A stretch of 64,000 nucleotides of DNA from the NCBI GenBank assembly GCA_034433795.1, contig DAOUAE010000017.1:1-64000 (forward strand), given 5' to 3'. Both the position numbers and the translations under genes were made by a program. This document shows, in pieces, positions 28,604-36,726 of the stretch. The notes beneath the pieces are model-generated. The model ran no database searches and was not told the DNA's origin. It was given only the letters and a program-made list of their open reading frames with translations. Source of the DNA: DAOUAE01 sp034433795 (lineage in GTDB: Bacteria; Chloroflexota; UBA6077; FW602-bin22; DAOUAE01). How positions within the stretch are numbered: the stretch's first letter is position 1; each line of letters starts with the position of its first letter.

Positions 28604-30076
28604 CTAGGAGGACGGGCGACCGCTGGCCGGGGCGGGGGTCGAGCGCTCCCGGGCCGTGAGCCGGGAGGCCCGGCGCACCTCGCCGCAGCCGCCCGGTGTG
28701 GGCAGGATCTTCTCGGGGTTCAGTCGCCCGTCGGGGTCGAAGGCCCGACGCAGGCGCTCCATAAAGGCCAGATCCTCGGCGCTGAAGAGCCAGGGCAGGA
28801 ACGCGCGTTTCTCGGTCCCGACCCCGTGCTCGCCGGTGATGCTGCCCCCCAGCTCGATGGCCATGGCCACGATGGCCGCCCCGGCGGCCATCGCCCGCTC
28901 AAACTGGTCGGGGTCGCGGGCGTCGAAGAGGATGTTGGGGTGCAGGTTCCCGTCGCCGGCGTGCAGGTAGGTGGCGATGGGCAGGCTGTACCGTTCGGCG
29001 ATCTGGCCGATGCGCCGGAGGGCCTCCGGCACCCGGCTGCGGGGCACGACCACGTCATGGACGTAGTAGTTGGGGGCCAGCTTGCCCAGCGCGCCGCGCG
29101 CTCCCTTGCGGCCGGCCCAGAGCCGGGCCCGCTCGGCCGCCGAAGCCGCCGTCCGGACCAGGCGGGCCCCCTGGCGCTGGCAGAGATCCGCCACCGCCCC
29201 GGCCTGAGCCTCGACCTCCTCACGCCGGCCCTCCAGTTCGATCAGCAGCACCGCCCCGGCGTCCGGTGGCAAGCCGACCCGCATGGCGCGCTCGACCGCC
29301 TGCGTGCTCAGACCGTCCATCATCTCGAGGGCCACCGGCAGGATGCCCTGGGCGATGGTCTCGGAGACGGTCTGGCTGGCCGCCTCGACCGTCTCGAAGA
29401 CCGCCAGGATGGTCCGGACCTCTTCGGGTCGGGGCAGCAGGCGGACCAGGACCTTGGTGACGATGGCCAGCGTGCCCTCCGAGCCCACCACCACACCGGT
29501 CAGATCGTAGCCGGGGCGGTCGGGGGCCAGGCCGCCGGTCCAGACGACGTGGCCGTCGGCCAGGACCAGCTCCAGGCCCAGGACGTGGTTGGCCGTCACC
29601 CCGTAGGCCAGGCAGTGGGGACCGCCGGCGTTCTCGGCCACGTTGCCGCCGATGGTGCAGACCGGCTGGCTCGAGGGATCGGGGGCGTAGAAGAGGCCGT
29701 AGCGGGCGACCGCCTGGCTGAGTTCGGCGTTGACCACGCCCGGCTCCACCAGGGCGGTGCGGTTGGCCACATCCACCGCCAGGATGCGGTTCATCCGGGT
29801 CAGGACGACCAGCAGCCCGCCCTGGACGGCGACCGCGCCGCCGGAGAGACCGGTGCCGGCGCCCCGTGGGACGACGGGCAGGCCGTGGGCGGCGGCCAGG
29901 CGGACGAGGGCGCTGACCTGTTCGGTGGTGGTGGGCAGGACGACGGCCAGGGGCGGGGCGCTCTCCAGCGAGGCGTCGCGGGCGTAGACCCGGCGGGCGG
30001 CCGGGCCGACCAGGACGCCGTCGGGGCCGACGATGGCGCAGAGCGCGTGGTGGAGGGCGGGCGGCAGACTTTCCAT
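28604..30076 (-). CDS. glcD: Glycolate oxidase / FAD-linked 2-hydroxyacid dehydrogenase GlcD
   Basis: 490 residues. It oxidises glycolate (or D-lactate) with FAD. The PCMH domain carries VPRGAGTGLSGGAV and CTIGGNVAENAGGPHCLAYG, and the cap domain has HAGDGNLHPNILFD and GGSITGEHGVGTEKR, all classic for the GlcD/D-LDH group. A Ser/Arg/Pro-rich tail of about 25 residues follows. ATG 30076 lies only 8 bases from a TGCTATAAT element, so the mRNA may be leaderless. It heads the glcDEF operon. Confidence 0.93.
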   Translation of the reverse strand: MESLPPALHHALCAIVGPDGVLVGPAARRVYARDASLESAPPLAVVLPTTTEQVSALVRLAAAHGLPVVPRGAGTGLSGGAVAVQGGLLVVLTRMNRILAVDVANRTALVEPGVVNAELSQAVARYGLFYAPDPSSQPVCTIGGNVAENAGGPHCLAYGVTANHVLGLELVLADGHVVWTGGLAPDRPGYDLTGVVVGSEGTLAIVTKVLVRLLPRPEEVRTILAVFETVEAASQTVSETIAQGILPVALEMMDGLSTQAVERAMRVGLPPDAGAVLLIELEGRREEVEAQAGAVADLCQRQGARLVRTAASAAERARLWAGRKGARGALGKLAPNYYVHDVVVPRSRVPEALRRIGQIAERYSLPIATYLHAGDGNLHPNILFDARDPDQFERAMAAGAAIVAMAIELGGSITGEHGVGTEKRAFLPWLFSAEDLAFMERLRRAFDPDGRLNPEKILPTPGGCGEVRRASRLTARERSTPAPASGRPSS

Positions 30077-30084
30077 CACCGGGG

Positions 30085-30093
30085 ATTATAGCA
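30085..30093 (-). promoter_or_regulatory. Extended -10 promoter of glcDEF (probably leaderless)
   Basis: Minus strand TGCTATAAT, an extended -10 with no -35. The predicted transcription start falls within a few bases of the glcD ATG. Confidence 0.6.
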
Positions 30094-30096
30094 GAC

Positions 30097-30125
30097 TTGT
30101 CTTCCGCCGCGCGGCCGGCTATGAT
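30097..30125 (+). promoter_or_regulatory. Promoter of the aldo/keto reductase gene
   Basis: Plus strand TTGTCT (30097-30102), 17-base spacer, TATGAT (30120-30125), divergent from the glcD promoter and about 100 bases ahead of the start codon. Confidence 0.55.
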
Positions 30126-30229
30126 GCACATACACGATTGTTTATTGATTGCTCGCCGTGACCGCCGGCGGCCCCGCGGAGGGGGCCCTGGTCGCCGACG
30201 GACGGCCCTGCCGCAGGAAGGAGAGACCC

Positions 30230-31147
30230 ATGGAGTACCGCCAGCTCGGAGCCAACGGTCCGCAGATCCCGGTGATCATGTTCGGCGCCTGGCCCATCGG
30301 GGGGGGCATGGGGCACGTCGACGAGGCCACCGCCATCGCCACCATCCGCCGCGCCCTGGAGCTGGGCATCACCGCCATCGATACCGCCGAGTACTACCGT
30401 GGGTCAGAGGCCCTCATCGGCCGGGCCCTCGCCGGCTGGCCCCGCGAGAAGGTCTTCATCGCCACCAAGGTCTCCTACGGCCCCTACACCCGCACCCTCA
30501 TCCGCCAGGCCCTGGACAACAGCCTGCGCGCCCTGCGCACTGATTATGTCGACCTCTACCAGCTGCACAGCTATCCCCAGGACATCGCCCTGGAGGAGGC
30601 CATCGCCGGCCTGGCCGAGGCCCATGAGAGCGGCAAGGCCCGCTACGTCGGCGTCTCCAACTTCACGCGCGACCAGCTGGCCGCCGCCCGGGCCCTCTAC
30701 CCCATCCAGTCGGTCCAGAATCGGTTCAACATCTTCGACAGCGAGGCCGCCCGCGACGTCCTGCCCTTCTGTCAAATCGAGGGGATCGGCTTTCTGGCCC
30801 ACAGCCCGCTGGCCAAGGGGCTCCTGACCGGCAAGTACCGGCCCGGCCACGTCTTCCCGCCCGACGACGAGCGCAGCCGCCACCCCTGGTTCCAGGGAGA
30901 GACCTTCGCCCGCTACGTGGCGGTGGTGGACGAACTGGCCCGTCTGGCCCGCGAGAAAGGGATCACGCTCACCCAGCTGGCCATCGCCTGGGTGCTGGCC
31001 CACCCCGGCGTGACCAGCTGTATCGTCGGCGCCAAGACCCCCGAGCAGGTCGAAGAGCACGTCGGCGCCATCGGCGTCCGGCTGACCTCCGACGACCTGA
31101 ACCGCATCGCCGCCCTGGCCGCGCGCGCGACCGCGCTCTCGCGCTGA
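30230..31147 (+). CDS. Aldo/keto reductase
   Basis: 305-residue NADPH-dependent (beta/alpha)8-barrel oxidoreductase. The catalytic tetrad is visible as Asp and Tyr in IDTAEYYRGSE, Lys in FIATKVSYGPY and His in DLYQLHSYP. VGVSNFTRDQL and the C-terminal CIVGAKTPEQVEEHVGA cofactor segment are typical of the AKR11/YghZ-like groups. The substrate is unknown. ATG 30230 follows AGGAAGGAGAGACCC; the frame is open upstream but not family-like. Confidence 0.9.
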   Translation: MEYRQLGANGPQIPVIMFGAWPIGGGMGHVDEATAIATIRRALELGITAIDTAEYYRGSEALIGRALAGWPREKVFIATKVSYGPYTRTLIRQALDNSLRALRTDYVDLYQLHSYPQDIALEEAIAGLAEAHESGKARYVGVSNFTRDQLAAARALYPIQSVQNRFNIFDSEAARDVLPFCQIEGIGFLAHSPLAKGLLTGKYRPGHVFPPDDERSRHPWFQGETFARYVAVVDELARLAREKGITLTQLAIAWVLAHPGVTSCIVGAKTPEQVEEHVGAIGVRLTSDDLNRIAALAARATALSR

Positions 31148-31177
31148 CCCTCTGGTCGGCGGACGCTGGGTTTATGG

Positions 31178-31183
31178 TATACT
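31178..31183 (+). promoter_or_regulatory. -10 element ahead of the sigma/XRE-like/ImmA cassette
   Basis: TATACT, preceded by a weak -35 region. A TTG-started sigma-like gene begins 37 bases later. The lack of a housekeeping -35 could mean that another sigma factor is used. Confidence 0.4.
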
Positions 31184-31219
31184 GAAATCAACCGACCATG
31201 AAGGCGCAAGGGGGTCGCA

Positions 31220-31837
31220 TTGGTCAACGATGAGGAAGGCGTCGCCCTGTATTACCGGTTGCTGGCAGGCGACCGTGTCGCCTCGCATCGCCTGTGCGAA
31301 CTCTACCTCGGCCCCCTGACCACCTATCTCCGCCGTCGCCACCGGGTCGACCACGAACACGCCCACGACGCCGCCGTCGATGCCCTGCTCGCCCTCATCC
31401 ACCGTCCCACAACCTATCAGCCCGAGAAGAGCGGGCTCTTCGCCTATCTGGTGATGTCGGCCGAAGGCGATCTGCGCAACCGGCTGAAAAAAGAGCGCCG
31501 CGAACAGGCCCGTCTGTCCCACGTCGATCCCGCCGTCCTGCAGCGGAATACATCTGTGAACGGCCACGACGACCTCGACGACAGCGGCTCGATCCTCTCT
31601 TCTTCTCTCTCTTTCCTGTGGCCACGCCTTGTCCGCCTCTTCCCCAACCCGTGTGAGCGAGCCGTCCTGGATTTACTGGCCCAGGGAGAGCGACGGACGG
31701 CGGCCTATGCCCAGGTTCTGGGGGTGGCACACCTGCCGCCAGAGGCGCAGCAGCGGGCGGTTAAACGGCCGAAGGACCGGGTTAAGAAGAGGTTGCGGCG
31801 GCTGGGGGAGACGCTCCGTGCCCAGACGCCGACCTGA
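31220..31837 (+). CDS. Sigma-70 family (ECF-like) RNA polymerase sigma factor
   Basis: 205 residues. A region 2-like segment (about 20-95) contains YYRLLAGDRVASHRLCELYL, AHDAAVDALLAL and FAYLVMSAEGDLRNRLKKERRE. After a variable Ser/Asp-rich linker (about 110-130), a region 4-like helix-turn-helix follows (about 140-200, ERAVLDLLAQGERRTAAYAQVLGV then VKRPKDRVKKRLRRLGE). No transmembrane anti-sigma gene follows. The start is TTG 31220 after AAGGGGG. Its 3' end overlaps the next gene by 20 bases. Similarity is weak in places, so a sigma-like regulator that does not bind core polymerase remains possible. Confidence 0.7.
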   Translation: MVNDEEGVALYYRLLAGDRVASHRLCELYLGPLTTYLRRRHRVDHEHAHDAAVDALLALIHRPTTYQPEKSGLFAYLVMSAEGDLRNRLKKERREQARLSHVDPAVLQRNTSVNGHDDLDDSGSILSSSLSFLWPRLVRLFPNPCERAVLDLLAQGERRTAAYAQVLGVAHLPPEAQQRAVKRPKDRVKKRLRRLGETLRAQTPT

Positions 31838-32213
31838 CCCGCTGGCGCGCGCTGCCCAGCGGGCCCGCGAATACCCGGAGTTTATGGCCTACCTTCTGGC
31901 GCGATACCAGGCGCTCCGTGGCCTGACCGATGAGCAACTGGCGGCCGAACTGGGCTGCACCCCCCAGGATCTCACGCGCCTGGCGCTCTGCCTGCGCCCC
32001 CGCCCCGATCACTTCGCCGAGGACATCGCCCAGATCGCCGGCTACGTCAAGGCCGACCCGGCCCGCCTGGCCAACCTGGTCCGGGTGACCGAGGCCGCCC
32101 TGGCCGCCCAGGCGACCAGCGCCAGCGGGCGGCTCCTGGCCGCCCGCGAGCTGCCCGAGCCTCCCTCTGAAGAGGGGCCGAGCGAGCCCCCGAAGCCCGG
32201 TGATGGAGCCTGA
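31818..32213 (+). CDS. Putative XRE-like DNA-binding regulator, 131 aa
   Basis: GTG-started gene overlapping the end of the sigma gene. Residues about 27-85 look like a compact helix-turn-helix of the Cro/CI kind: GLTDEQLAAELGCTPQDLTRL (helices 2-3), then FAEDIAQIAGYVKADPARLANLVR. The last 30 residues are Pro/Glu-rich and probably disordered. Beside an ImmA/IrrE peptidase, such a protein is the expected substrate, as DdrO is for IrrE in Deinococcus and ImmR for ImmA in ICEBs1. It might instead act as an anti-sigma. No family name can be given with confidence. Confidence 0.6.
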   Translation: MPRRRPDPLARAAQRAREYPEFMAYLLARYQALRGLTDEQLAAELGCTPQDLTRLALCLRPRPDHFAEDIAQIAGYVKADPARLANLVRVTEAALAAQATSASGRLLAARELPEPPSEEGPSEPPKPGDGA

Positions 32214-32216
32214 CCG

Positions 32217-32936
32217 GTGGAGCCGTGGGACGACGTCCAGACCGAGATCGCCCGCCTCTGGCCGGCGCCCGATGACCGCTTCCCCCGCCCGCTCGACCAG
32301 CTGATCCCCCTGGTCCTGCCGGTCGGCATCGTCGCGGTGGCGGACCTTCGTCCCCGGACCGTCGCCGACTGGCTGGCCCGGCTGGGCGTCACCGACTGGC
32401 CGGTCCCCAGCGACCGCCGGCTGGCCGGCTGCCTCATCGCCGCCCGCGGGCACGGTCTCATCCTGGTCAACAGCGACCTCGACCCGGCGGAGCAGCGCTT
32501 CACCCTGGCCCACGAGGTCGCCCACTTCTGGCTGGACTACCAGCGACCACGGCAGCGCGCCCTGGCCGCCCTCGGCCCGGCCGGCCTGGAGATCCTGGAC
32601 GGCGCCCGCCCCCCAACACCGGCCGAACGGATCACGGCCCTGCTCCACCGGGTCACGCTCGGCCTCCACCTCCACCTGCTCGACCCGTGGGAGGGCGCGG
32701 GCACGCCCGACTGGCTCGAGGAGCGGGCCAACCGCTTCGCTCTGGCCCTGCTGGCGCCGGCGGCCGCCGTCTGGGCCCGCCTGGACGGCCCGCCCGACCA
32801 CGGTCTGGCCGACCGGCTCGCCGCACTGCTCACCGCCACCTTCGGCCTCCCGGCCGGCCCGGCCCGCCTGTACGCCGCCCGCCTGGCCGCCCAGCGTCTG
32901 CCATCGCCGCTGGTCGCGGCTCTGCGAGCCAGGTAG
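32217..32936 (+). CDS. ImmA/IrrE-family zinc metallopeptidase
   Basis: 239 residues. The zinc site HEVAH lies at 99-103 in FTLAHEVAHFWLDY, and the third ligand is probably Glu168 or Glu169 just before ANRFALALLAP, the usual family arrangement. The N-terminal part (about 30-85) resembles the strand region before the active site (GLILVNSDLDPAEQRFT). Members cleave XRE-type repressors to switch on stress or transfer genes. GTG 32217 starts three bases after the preceding stop. It closes a three-gene overlapping cassette. Confidence 0.85.
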   Translation: MEPWDDVQTEIARLWPAPDDRFPRPLDQLIPLVLPVGIVAVADLRPRTVADWLARLGVTDWPVPSDRRLAGCLIAARGHGLILVNSDLDPAEQRFTLAHEVAHFWLDYQRPRQRALAALGPAGLEILDGARPPTPAERITALLHRVTLGLHLHLLDPWEGAGTPDWLEERANRFALALLAPAAAVWARLDGPPDHGLADRLAALLTATFGLPAGPARLYAARLAAQRLPSPLVAALRAR

Positions 32937-32984
32937 TCATCCGGACCACCACCAGACTGAATGCCGCTGTCCAGCGGAGGGGCC

Positions 32985-34181
32985 ATGGACGAGACCGACA
33001 CCCGGTCCGTCGCTCGTCAGCCGGCGGCACCCGACCAGCCGCCCATCCTGGACGAGGAGTACGCGCGCCTCTACGGCGAGCCGCTGTCGCGGGCCCTCGA
33101 CCTCACCACCTGGCAGGCGGACCCCGACCCGGCCGGGCTCTATAGCCGGCTCACCGACGAGGTGCGTCAGGCGCTGGCGCACGAACGCGCGGCTCAGGAC
33201 CTGGTCCGGCGGGACCTCTTTCCTCACCTGGCGAGCCGACCGGGAGCGCCGCCGGGAGCCGGTGTCTACCGGGCCCCCGCCGCCCTGCTGGAGCGGATCC
33301 AGCGCGGGCTCCTCTTCCGTGGCGCGGTCGAGGCCGCCGCCGGGGTGAGCGTGGTCTACGAGACCGTGCCGCTGGGGGTGGTTCAGCTGGGGGTCTGCCT
33401 GGTCTCCTACCGGGGCGATCAGGGCATCTGGGTGCATCGCCTCTTCCGGCGTGATCTACGGGCCGGCGGCCTGCAGACCCTTGACGATCTCCTGAACCTG
33501 CTGGAGACCCGCGCCCGGCGCGGCGACCTGCTGGGCCCGACCGCGGACCGGTTGAGCGACCTGGCCCGCAAGGGGATCCTGGCCTACGCCGAGCGGGCGC
33601 TCCTGCTCGGGCGGTCCACCGCCCGCTGGCGGATCGGCCAGGGATCGCCGGTGCCCTACGAACTCCTGACCGGGGCCGGCACGGCCGGCCTGCTCGAGGC
33701 CAGCCTGCCCCTCCTGAACCAGCTCCTCCAGGACACGCGCTGGGTCTTCGTCGCCCACCGGACCAGCGATCAGGTGCTGCTGAGCCTGGGGGCCGCCCTC
33801 CAACCGCTGGAGTTCGCCATCGTCGACACCCTCACCGCTCCCCTCCAGCGGATCGTCGCGCAGGGCCACTACAGCCGCCGGCACCGGCCGCTGCTCGAGG
33901 AGTTCGTCGCCCGGGTCGGCCCGGCCATCATCGTCGGGGTCTACCGCGCCGCTCTGCCGGCGCCGCCCGCTCTCTTCTTCGCCCACCGCGATCGGGCCGA
34001 GGAGGCGGCCCTCATCGCCCTGGCCGACAGCACGCTCCAGGAGCACCGGGGATTTCCGCTCCTGCTGGACCTGGCGACCGCCGTCTGCCGGGCCAGCCTG
34101 GGCGCCGAGACCTGGCCCGACCTCGTTCACCTGGCCTACGCCGAGGCCGGCGAGCCCGAGCGCTACCGTCCTCCCGTCTGA
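32985..34181 (+). CDS. Unknown conserved-looking protein downstream of the ImmA/IrrE cassette
   Basis: 398 residues, soluble, no signal peptide or membrane helix. The sequence has well-structured blocks: a middle part (about 110-215) with VYETVPLGVVQLGVCLVSYRG, and a C-terminal part (about 290-390) with GPAIIVGVYRAALPAPPALFFAHR, LADSTLQEHRGFPLLLDLA and LVHLAYAEAGEPERY. I do not recognise the family. It starts at ATG 32985 after GGAGGGG, 48 bases after the peptidase, so cotranscription with the cassette is plausible. The FFAHR and EHRGFPLLLDLA segments faintly recall NurA-type nucleases, but this is not enough for a call. Confidence 0.75.
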   Translation: MDETDTRSVARQPAAPDQPPILDEEYARLYGEPLSRALDLTTWQADPDPAGLYSRLTDEVRQALAHERAAQDLVRRDLFPHLASRPGAPPGAGVYRAPAALLERIQRGLLFRGAVEAAAGVSVVYETVPLGVVQLGVCLVSYRGDQGIWVHRLFRRDLRAGGLQTLDDLLNLLETRARRGDLLGPTADRLSDLARKGILAYAERALLLGRSTARWRIGQGSPVPYELLTGAGTAGLLEASLPLLNQLLQDTRWVFVAHRTSDQVLLSLGAALQPLEFAIVDTLTAPLQRIVAQGHYSRRHRPLLEEFVARVGPAIIVGVYRAALPAPPALFFAHRDRAEEAALIALADSTLQEHRGFPLLLDLATAVCRASLGAETWPDLVHLAYAEAGEPERYRPPV

Positions 34182-34205
34182 CCGCTCCGCGGCCGGCTCC
34201 GAACG

Positions 34206-34214
34206 TGCTATAAT
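34206..34214 (+). promoter_or_regulatory. Extended -10 promoter of the DUF4352-like gene
   Basis: Plus strand TGCTATAAT, the same extended -10 sequence as in front of glcD and recD2. No -35 is evident. A GGGAGG ribosome binding site and a GTG start follow within about 23 bases. Confidence 0.55.
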
Positions 34215-34236
34215 CCGGCCCGGCAGGGAGGTCCCG

Positions 34237-34818
34237 GTGGGGTCGTGGCGCGTCCTCGGCTGTGGCGGCATCCTGACGGCGCTGGCTCTGGCCGGCCTCT
34301 GCCTGGCGTTCTTCGCCACCACCGGCGCCCTCTCGGTCGAACCCTTCCAGCAGGCGACCACGCCGGCCGACCGACCGCTGGCGGCAGCGACCCCGCTGCC
34401 CGTCGAGGTGACGCGGACGCCGGGCGACGAGGTCATCATCCTCAGCAAAGAGGGCGTCCTGGCGGCGGTGGCCGAACGGCGGGCCCAGACGGGCAGCCTG
34501 GTCCTGACGGTCATCGGCGCCCAGAAGACGACCCGGGGTGACCGCGCCCTGGTGAGCATTTTCCTGCGCCTGGCCAACCAGGGACCGCAGCCGGTCCGCT
34601 TCGACCCCCAGGCCCTCTCACTCCACGACCGTCGGGGGGGCCGCCACCGGCCCAGCGGCCAGGGGACCGCCCCCGCCGGGCCGACCAACCTGGGCGCCGG
34701 CCAGACCCAGGACCTGGCCCTGCTCTTCGAGGTGCCGCGCGAGGCGACCGGGCTGACTCTGTGGTACGAGCCGGGCGGGCAGCCGGCCATCACCATTCCG
34801 CTCCCCAGCGGCTTCTGA
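34237..34818 (+). CDS. Membrane-anchored DUF4352-like (Ig-like) protein
   Basis: 193 residues. An N-terminal hydrophobic segment (about 8-28) is a signal anchor or a lipoprotein-like signal. A linker rich in Thr/Pro/Ala follows, then a beta-sandwich domain (about 65-190) of the DUF4352/telokin-like type: ALVSIFLRLANQGPQPVRFDPQALSLHD, then a GAGQTQDLALLFEVP strand and a hydrophobic end. These proteins are extracytoplasmic and usually of unknown role. GTG start with GGGAGG seven bases ahead; own promoter. Confidence 0.7.
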   Translation: MGSWRVLGCGGILTALALAGLCLAFFATTGALSVEPFQQATTPADRPLAAATPLPVEVTRTPGDEVIILSKEGVLAAVAERRAQTGSLVLTVIGAQKTTRGDRALVSIFLRLANQGPQPVRFDPQALSLHDRRGGRHRPSGQGTAPAGPTNLGAGQTQDLALLFEVPREATGLTLWYEPGGQPAITIPLPSGF

Positions 34819-34830
34819 CGGAGGTGGACG

Positions 34831-35643
34831 ATGCGTCGGCGGATCAAGGACATCATCATGGCCTACACCGACCGGGGGCACGGCCCGCCGGTGGTCCTGC
34901 TCCACGCCTTCCCCCTCAACCGACAGATGTGGGCGCCCCAGGTGCGGGTGCTGGCCCGTGAGTTCCGCGTCATCGCCCCCGATCTCCGGGGCCACGGCCG
35001 GACCACCGCCACCGACGGGGTCTACACGATGGATCTGCTGGCCGACGATGTCCGGGCTCTGCTCGACACTCTGGGGATCCAGGAGTTCGTGCTGGGCGGG
35101 CTGTCGATGGGCGGCTACGTCGCCCTGGCCTTCTACCGCCAGTGGCCCGAGCGGGTGCGGGGGCTGCTTCTCTGCGACACGCGGGCCGACGCCGATACGC
35201 CCGAGCGCCGCCGGAGCCGGGAGGAGCTCAGCCAGCGGGCCATCGACGAGGGGATCGAGGCGGTGGCCAGCGCGATGCTGCCGCGCCTGCTGGCTCCGGA
35301 TACGCTGAGCCGCCGCCCCGCGCTGGTCGAGCGCGTCCGCCGGATGATCCTGCAGACCCCGGTCCGGGGGGTGGTCGGGGCCCTGGCCGGCATGGCCCAG
35401 CGCCCGGACTCGACCGACCTGCTGCCGCGGATCGCCTGCCCGACCCTGGTGGTCACCGGCGAGTACGACGCGGTCAGCCCGCCCGAGGTGGCCCGGACCA
35501 TGGGCCAGCTGATCCCCCGCTGTCAGACGGTGATCATCGAGGGGGCCGGCCACCTGCCCAACCTGGAGCGCCCGCGCGCCTTCAACCGGGTGGTGCGCCA
35601 GTTCCTGCGTCAGACGACCGGCCTGGCGGCGCTGGCCGGCTGA
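34831..35643 (+). CDS. Alpha/beta-fold hydrolase
   Basis: 270 residues. Oxyanion segment LLHAFPLNRQMW, nucleophile elbow GLSMGG (Ser in the middle), catalytic acid probably Asp in TGEYDAVSPPE and His in GAGHLPNLERP. The overall pattern resembles 3-oxoadipate enol-lactonase (PcaD) and related esterases, but no catabolic genes accompany it, so the substrate is open. It starts 12 bases after the DUF4352-like gene; GGAGGTGG precedes ATG 34831. Confidence 0.88.
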   Translation: MRRRIKDIIMAYTDRGHGPPVVLLHAFPLNRQMWAPQVRVLAREFRVIAPDLRGHGRTTATDGVYTMDLLADDVRALLDTLGIQEFVLGGLSMGGYVALAFYRQWPERVRGLLLCDTRADADTPERRRSREELSQRAIDEGIEAVASAMLPRLLAPDTLSRRPALVERVRRMILQTPVRGVVGALAGMAQRPDSTDLLPRIACPTLVVTGEYDAVSPPEVARTMGQLIPRCQTVIIEGAGHLPNLERPRAFNRVVRQFLRQTTGLAALAG

Positions 35644-35659
35644 GCGCCGGCCGCTCCCC

Positions 35660-35688
35660 TTGCCGTGGGACCCGCCCTGGCCTATAAT
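35660..35688 (+). promoter_or_regulatory. ispH promoter
   Basis: TTGCCG (35660-35665), 17-base spacer, TATAAT (35683-35688), with a leader of about 60 bases. Confidence 0.7.
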
Positions 35689-35756
35689 CAAACCGTGCCG
35701 GTCGCTCGCCCCGGTCGGGACCGCGCGCCGGGCCAGATCGCCGCCCGAGGAGCCCG

Positions 35757-36653
35757 ATGGAAGTTGTCAAGATCACCCCCCGCGGCTACTGCCACGGGGT
35801 GGTCAAGGCCATCACGATCGCCAAAGCGGTCGGCCGTCAGGCCGAGGGACCGGTCTACGCCCTGGGCCAGCTGGTCCACAACCGCTATGTTCTGGAGGAC
35901 CTCCGCCGCCACGGCGTCGAACTGGTCGACGGCCCCGACCGCCTGCGCCTGCTGGAGCAGATCGACCACGGCACCGTTATCTTCTCCGCCCACGGCATCA
36001 GCCCCCAGGTCAAGCAGCGGGCCACCGAAAAAGGGCTGCGCTGGGTCGACGCCACCTGCCCGGACGTCATCCGCACCCACGACCTGGCGAAGGCCCTGGC
36101 CGCCCAGGGCTACTTCATCATCTACATCGGCAAGCGCGGCCACCCCGAGCCCGAAGGCGTCATCGGCGAGGCCCCCGACCGCATCATCCTGGTCGAGACC
36201 GCGGACGACATCGCCGCCCTCGACCTTCAGGCCGAGAAACTGGCGGTCCTCACCCAGACCACCCTCTCGGTCTGGGACACCGAGGACCTCATCGCCCTCA
36301 TCCGCCAGAAGTATCCGCACGTCGAGGTCTACAACGAGATCTGCCGGGCCACCCAGGAGCGCCAGGAGGCGGCCGTGCGGGCGGCCGCGGTCTGCGACCT
36401 GGTCCTGGTCGTCGGCGACCCGCGCAGTTCGAACTCGAACCGCCTGGTCGAGGTGGTCCGCAAGCGGGCCGGCAAACCGGCCTACCTCATCTCCTCGGTG
36501 GCCGACATCAACCTGGACTGGCTCAAGGGCGTCAAACGGGTCGGGGTCACAGCCGGCGCCTCAACCCCCTCCGAGATCACCCGCGAGGTCATCCGCTTCC
36601 TCGAAGCCCTGCCCGACCAGCCGGCCGACGCCGCGCCGGCAACCCCGGCCTGA
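35757..36653 (+). CDS. ispH: 4-hydroxy-3-methylbut-2-enyl diphosphate reductase
   Basis: 298 residues. It performs the last step of the MEP isoprenoid pathway, making IPP and DMAPP with a 4Fe-4S cluster. The three cluster cysteines are Cys12 (RGYCHGV), Cys101 (DATCPDV) and Cys196 (NEICRATQERQ). His41 (LVHN) and the SAHG motif (77-80) line the active site, and SSNSNRL binds diphosphate. It presupposes the remaining MEP genes elsewhere in the genome. Confidence 0.96.
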   Translation: MEVVKITPRGYCHGVVKAITIAKAVGRQAEGPVYALGQLVHNRYVLEDLRRHGVELVDGPDRLRLLEQIDHGTVIFSAHGISPQVKQRATEKGLRWVDATCPDVIRTHDLAKALAAQGYFIIYIGKRGHPEPEGVIGEAPDRIILVETADDIAALDLQAEKLAVLTQTTLSVWDTEDLIALIRQKYPHVEVYNEICRATQERQEAAVRAAAVCDLVLVVGDPRSSNSNRLVEVVRKRAGKPAYLISSVADINLDWLKGVKRVGVTAGASTPSEITREVIRFLEALPDQPADAAPATPA

Positions 36654-36686
36654 CCCCTCCCCTGGCCCGTCTCCGCCGCTTTCCTC

Positions 36687-36692
36687 TATACT
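36687..36692 (+). promoter_or_regulatory. -10 element of the methyltransferase gene
   Basis: TATACT in the 73-base gap after ispH; the -35 region is weak. A candidate LexA box begins 9 bases downstream, close to the arrangement at lexA. Confidence 0.45.
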
Positions 36693-36701
36693 CCCTGTAT
36701 G

Positions 36702-36713
36702 GAACATGTGTTC
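36702..36713. promoter_or_regulatory. Candidate LexA operator ahead of the methyltransferase gene
   Basis: GAACATGTGTTC is a perfect GAAC-N4-GTTC palindrome and is close to the Gram-positive SOS consensus core GAACATATGTTC. It sits between a -10 element and the start codon at 36727, with nearly the same spacing as the box in front of lexA. LexA binding has to be inferred. Confidence 0.65.
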
Positions 36714-36726
36714 TGAAGGTGAGACG

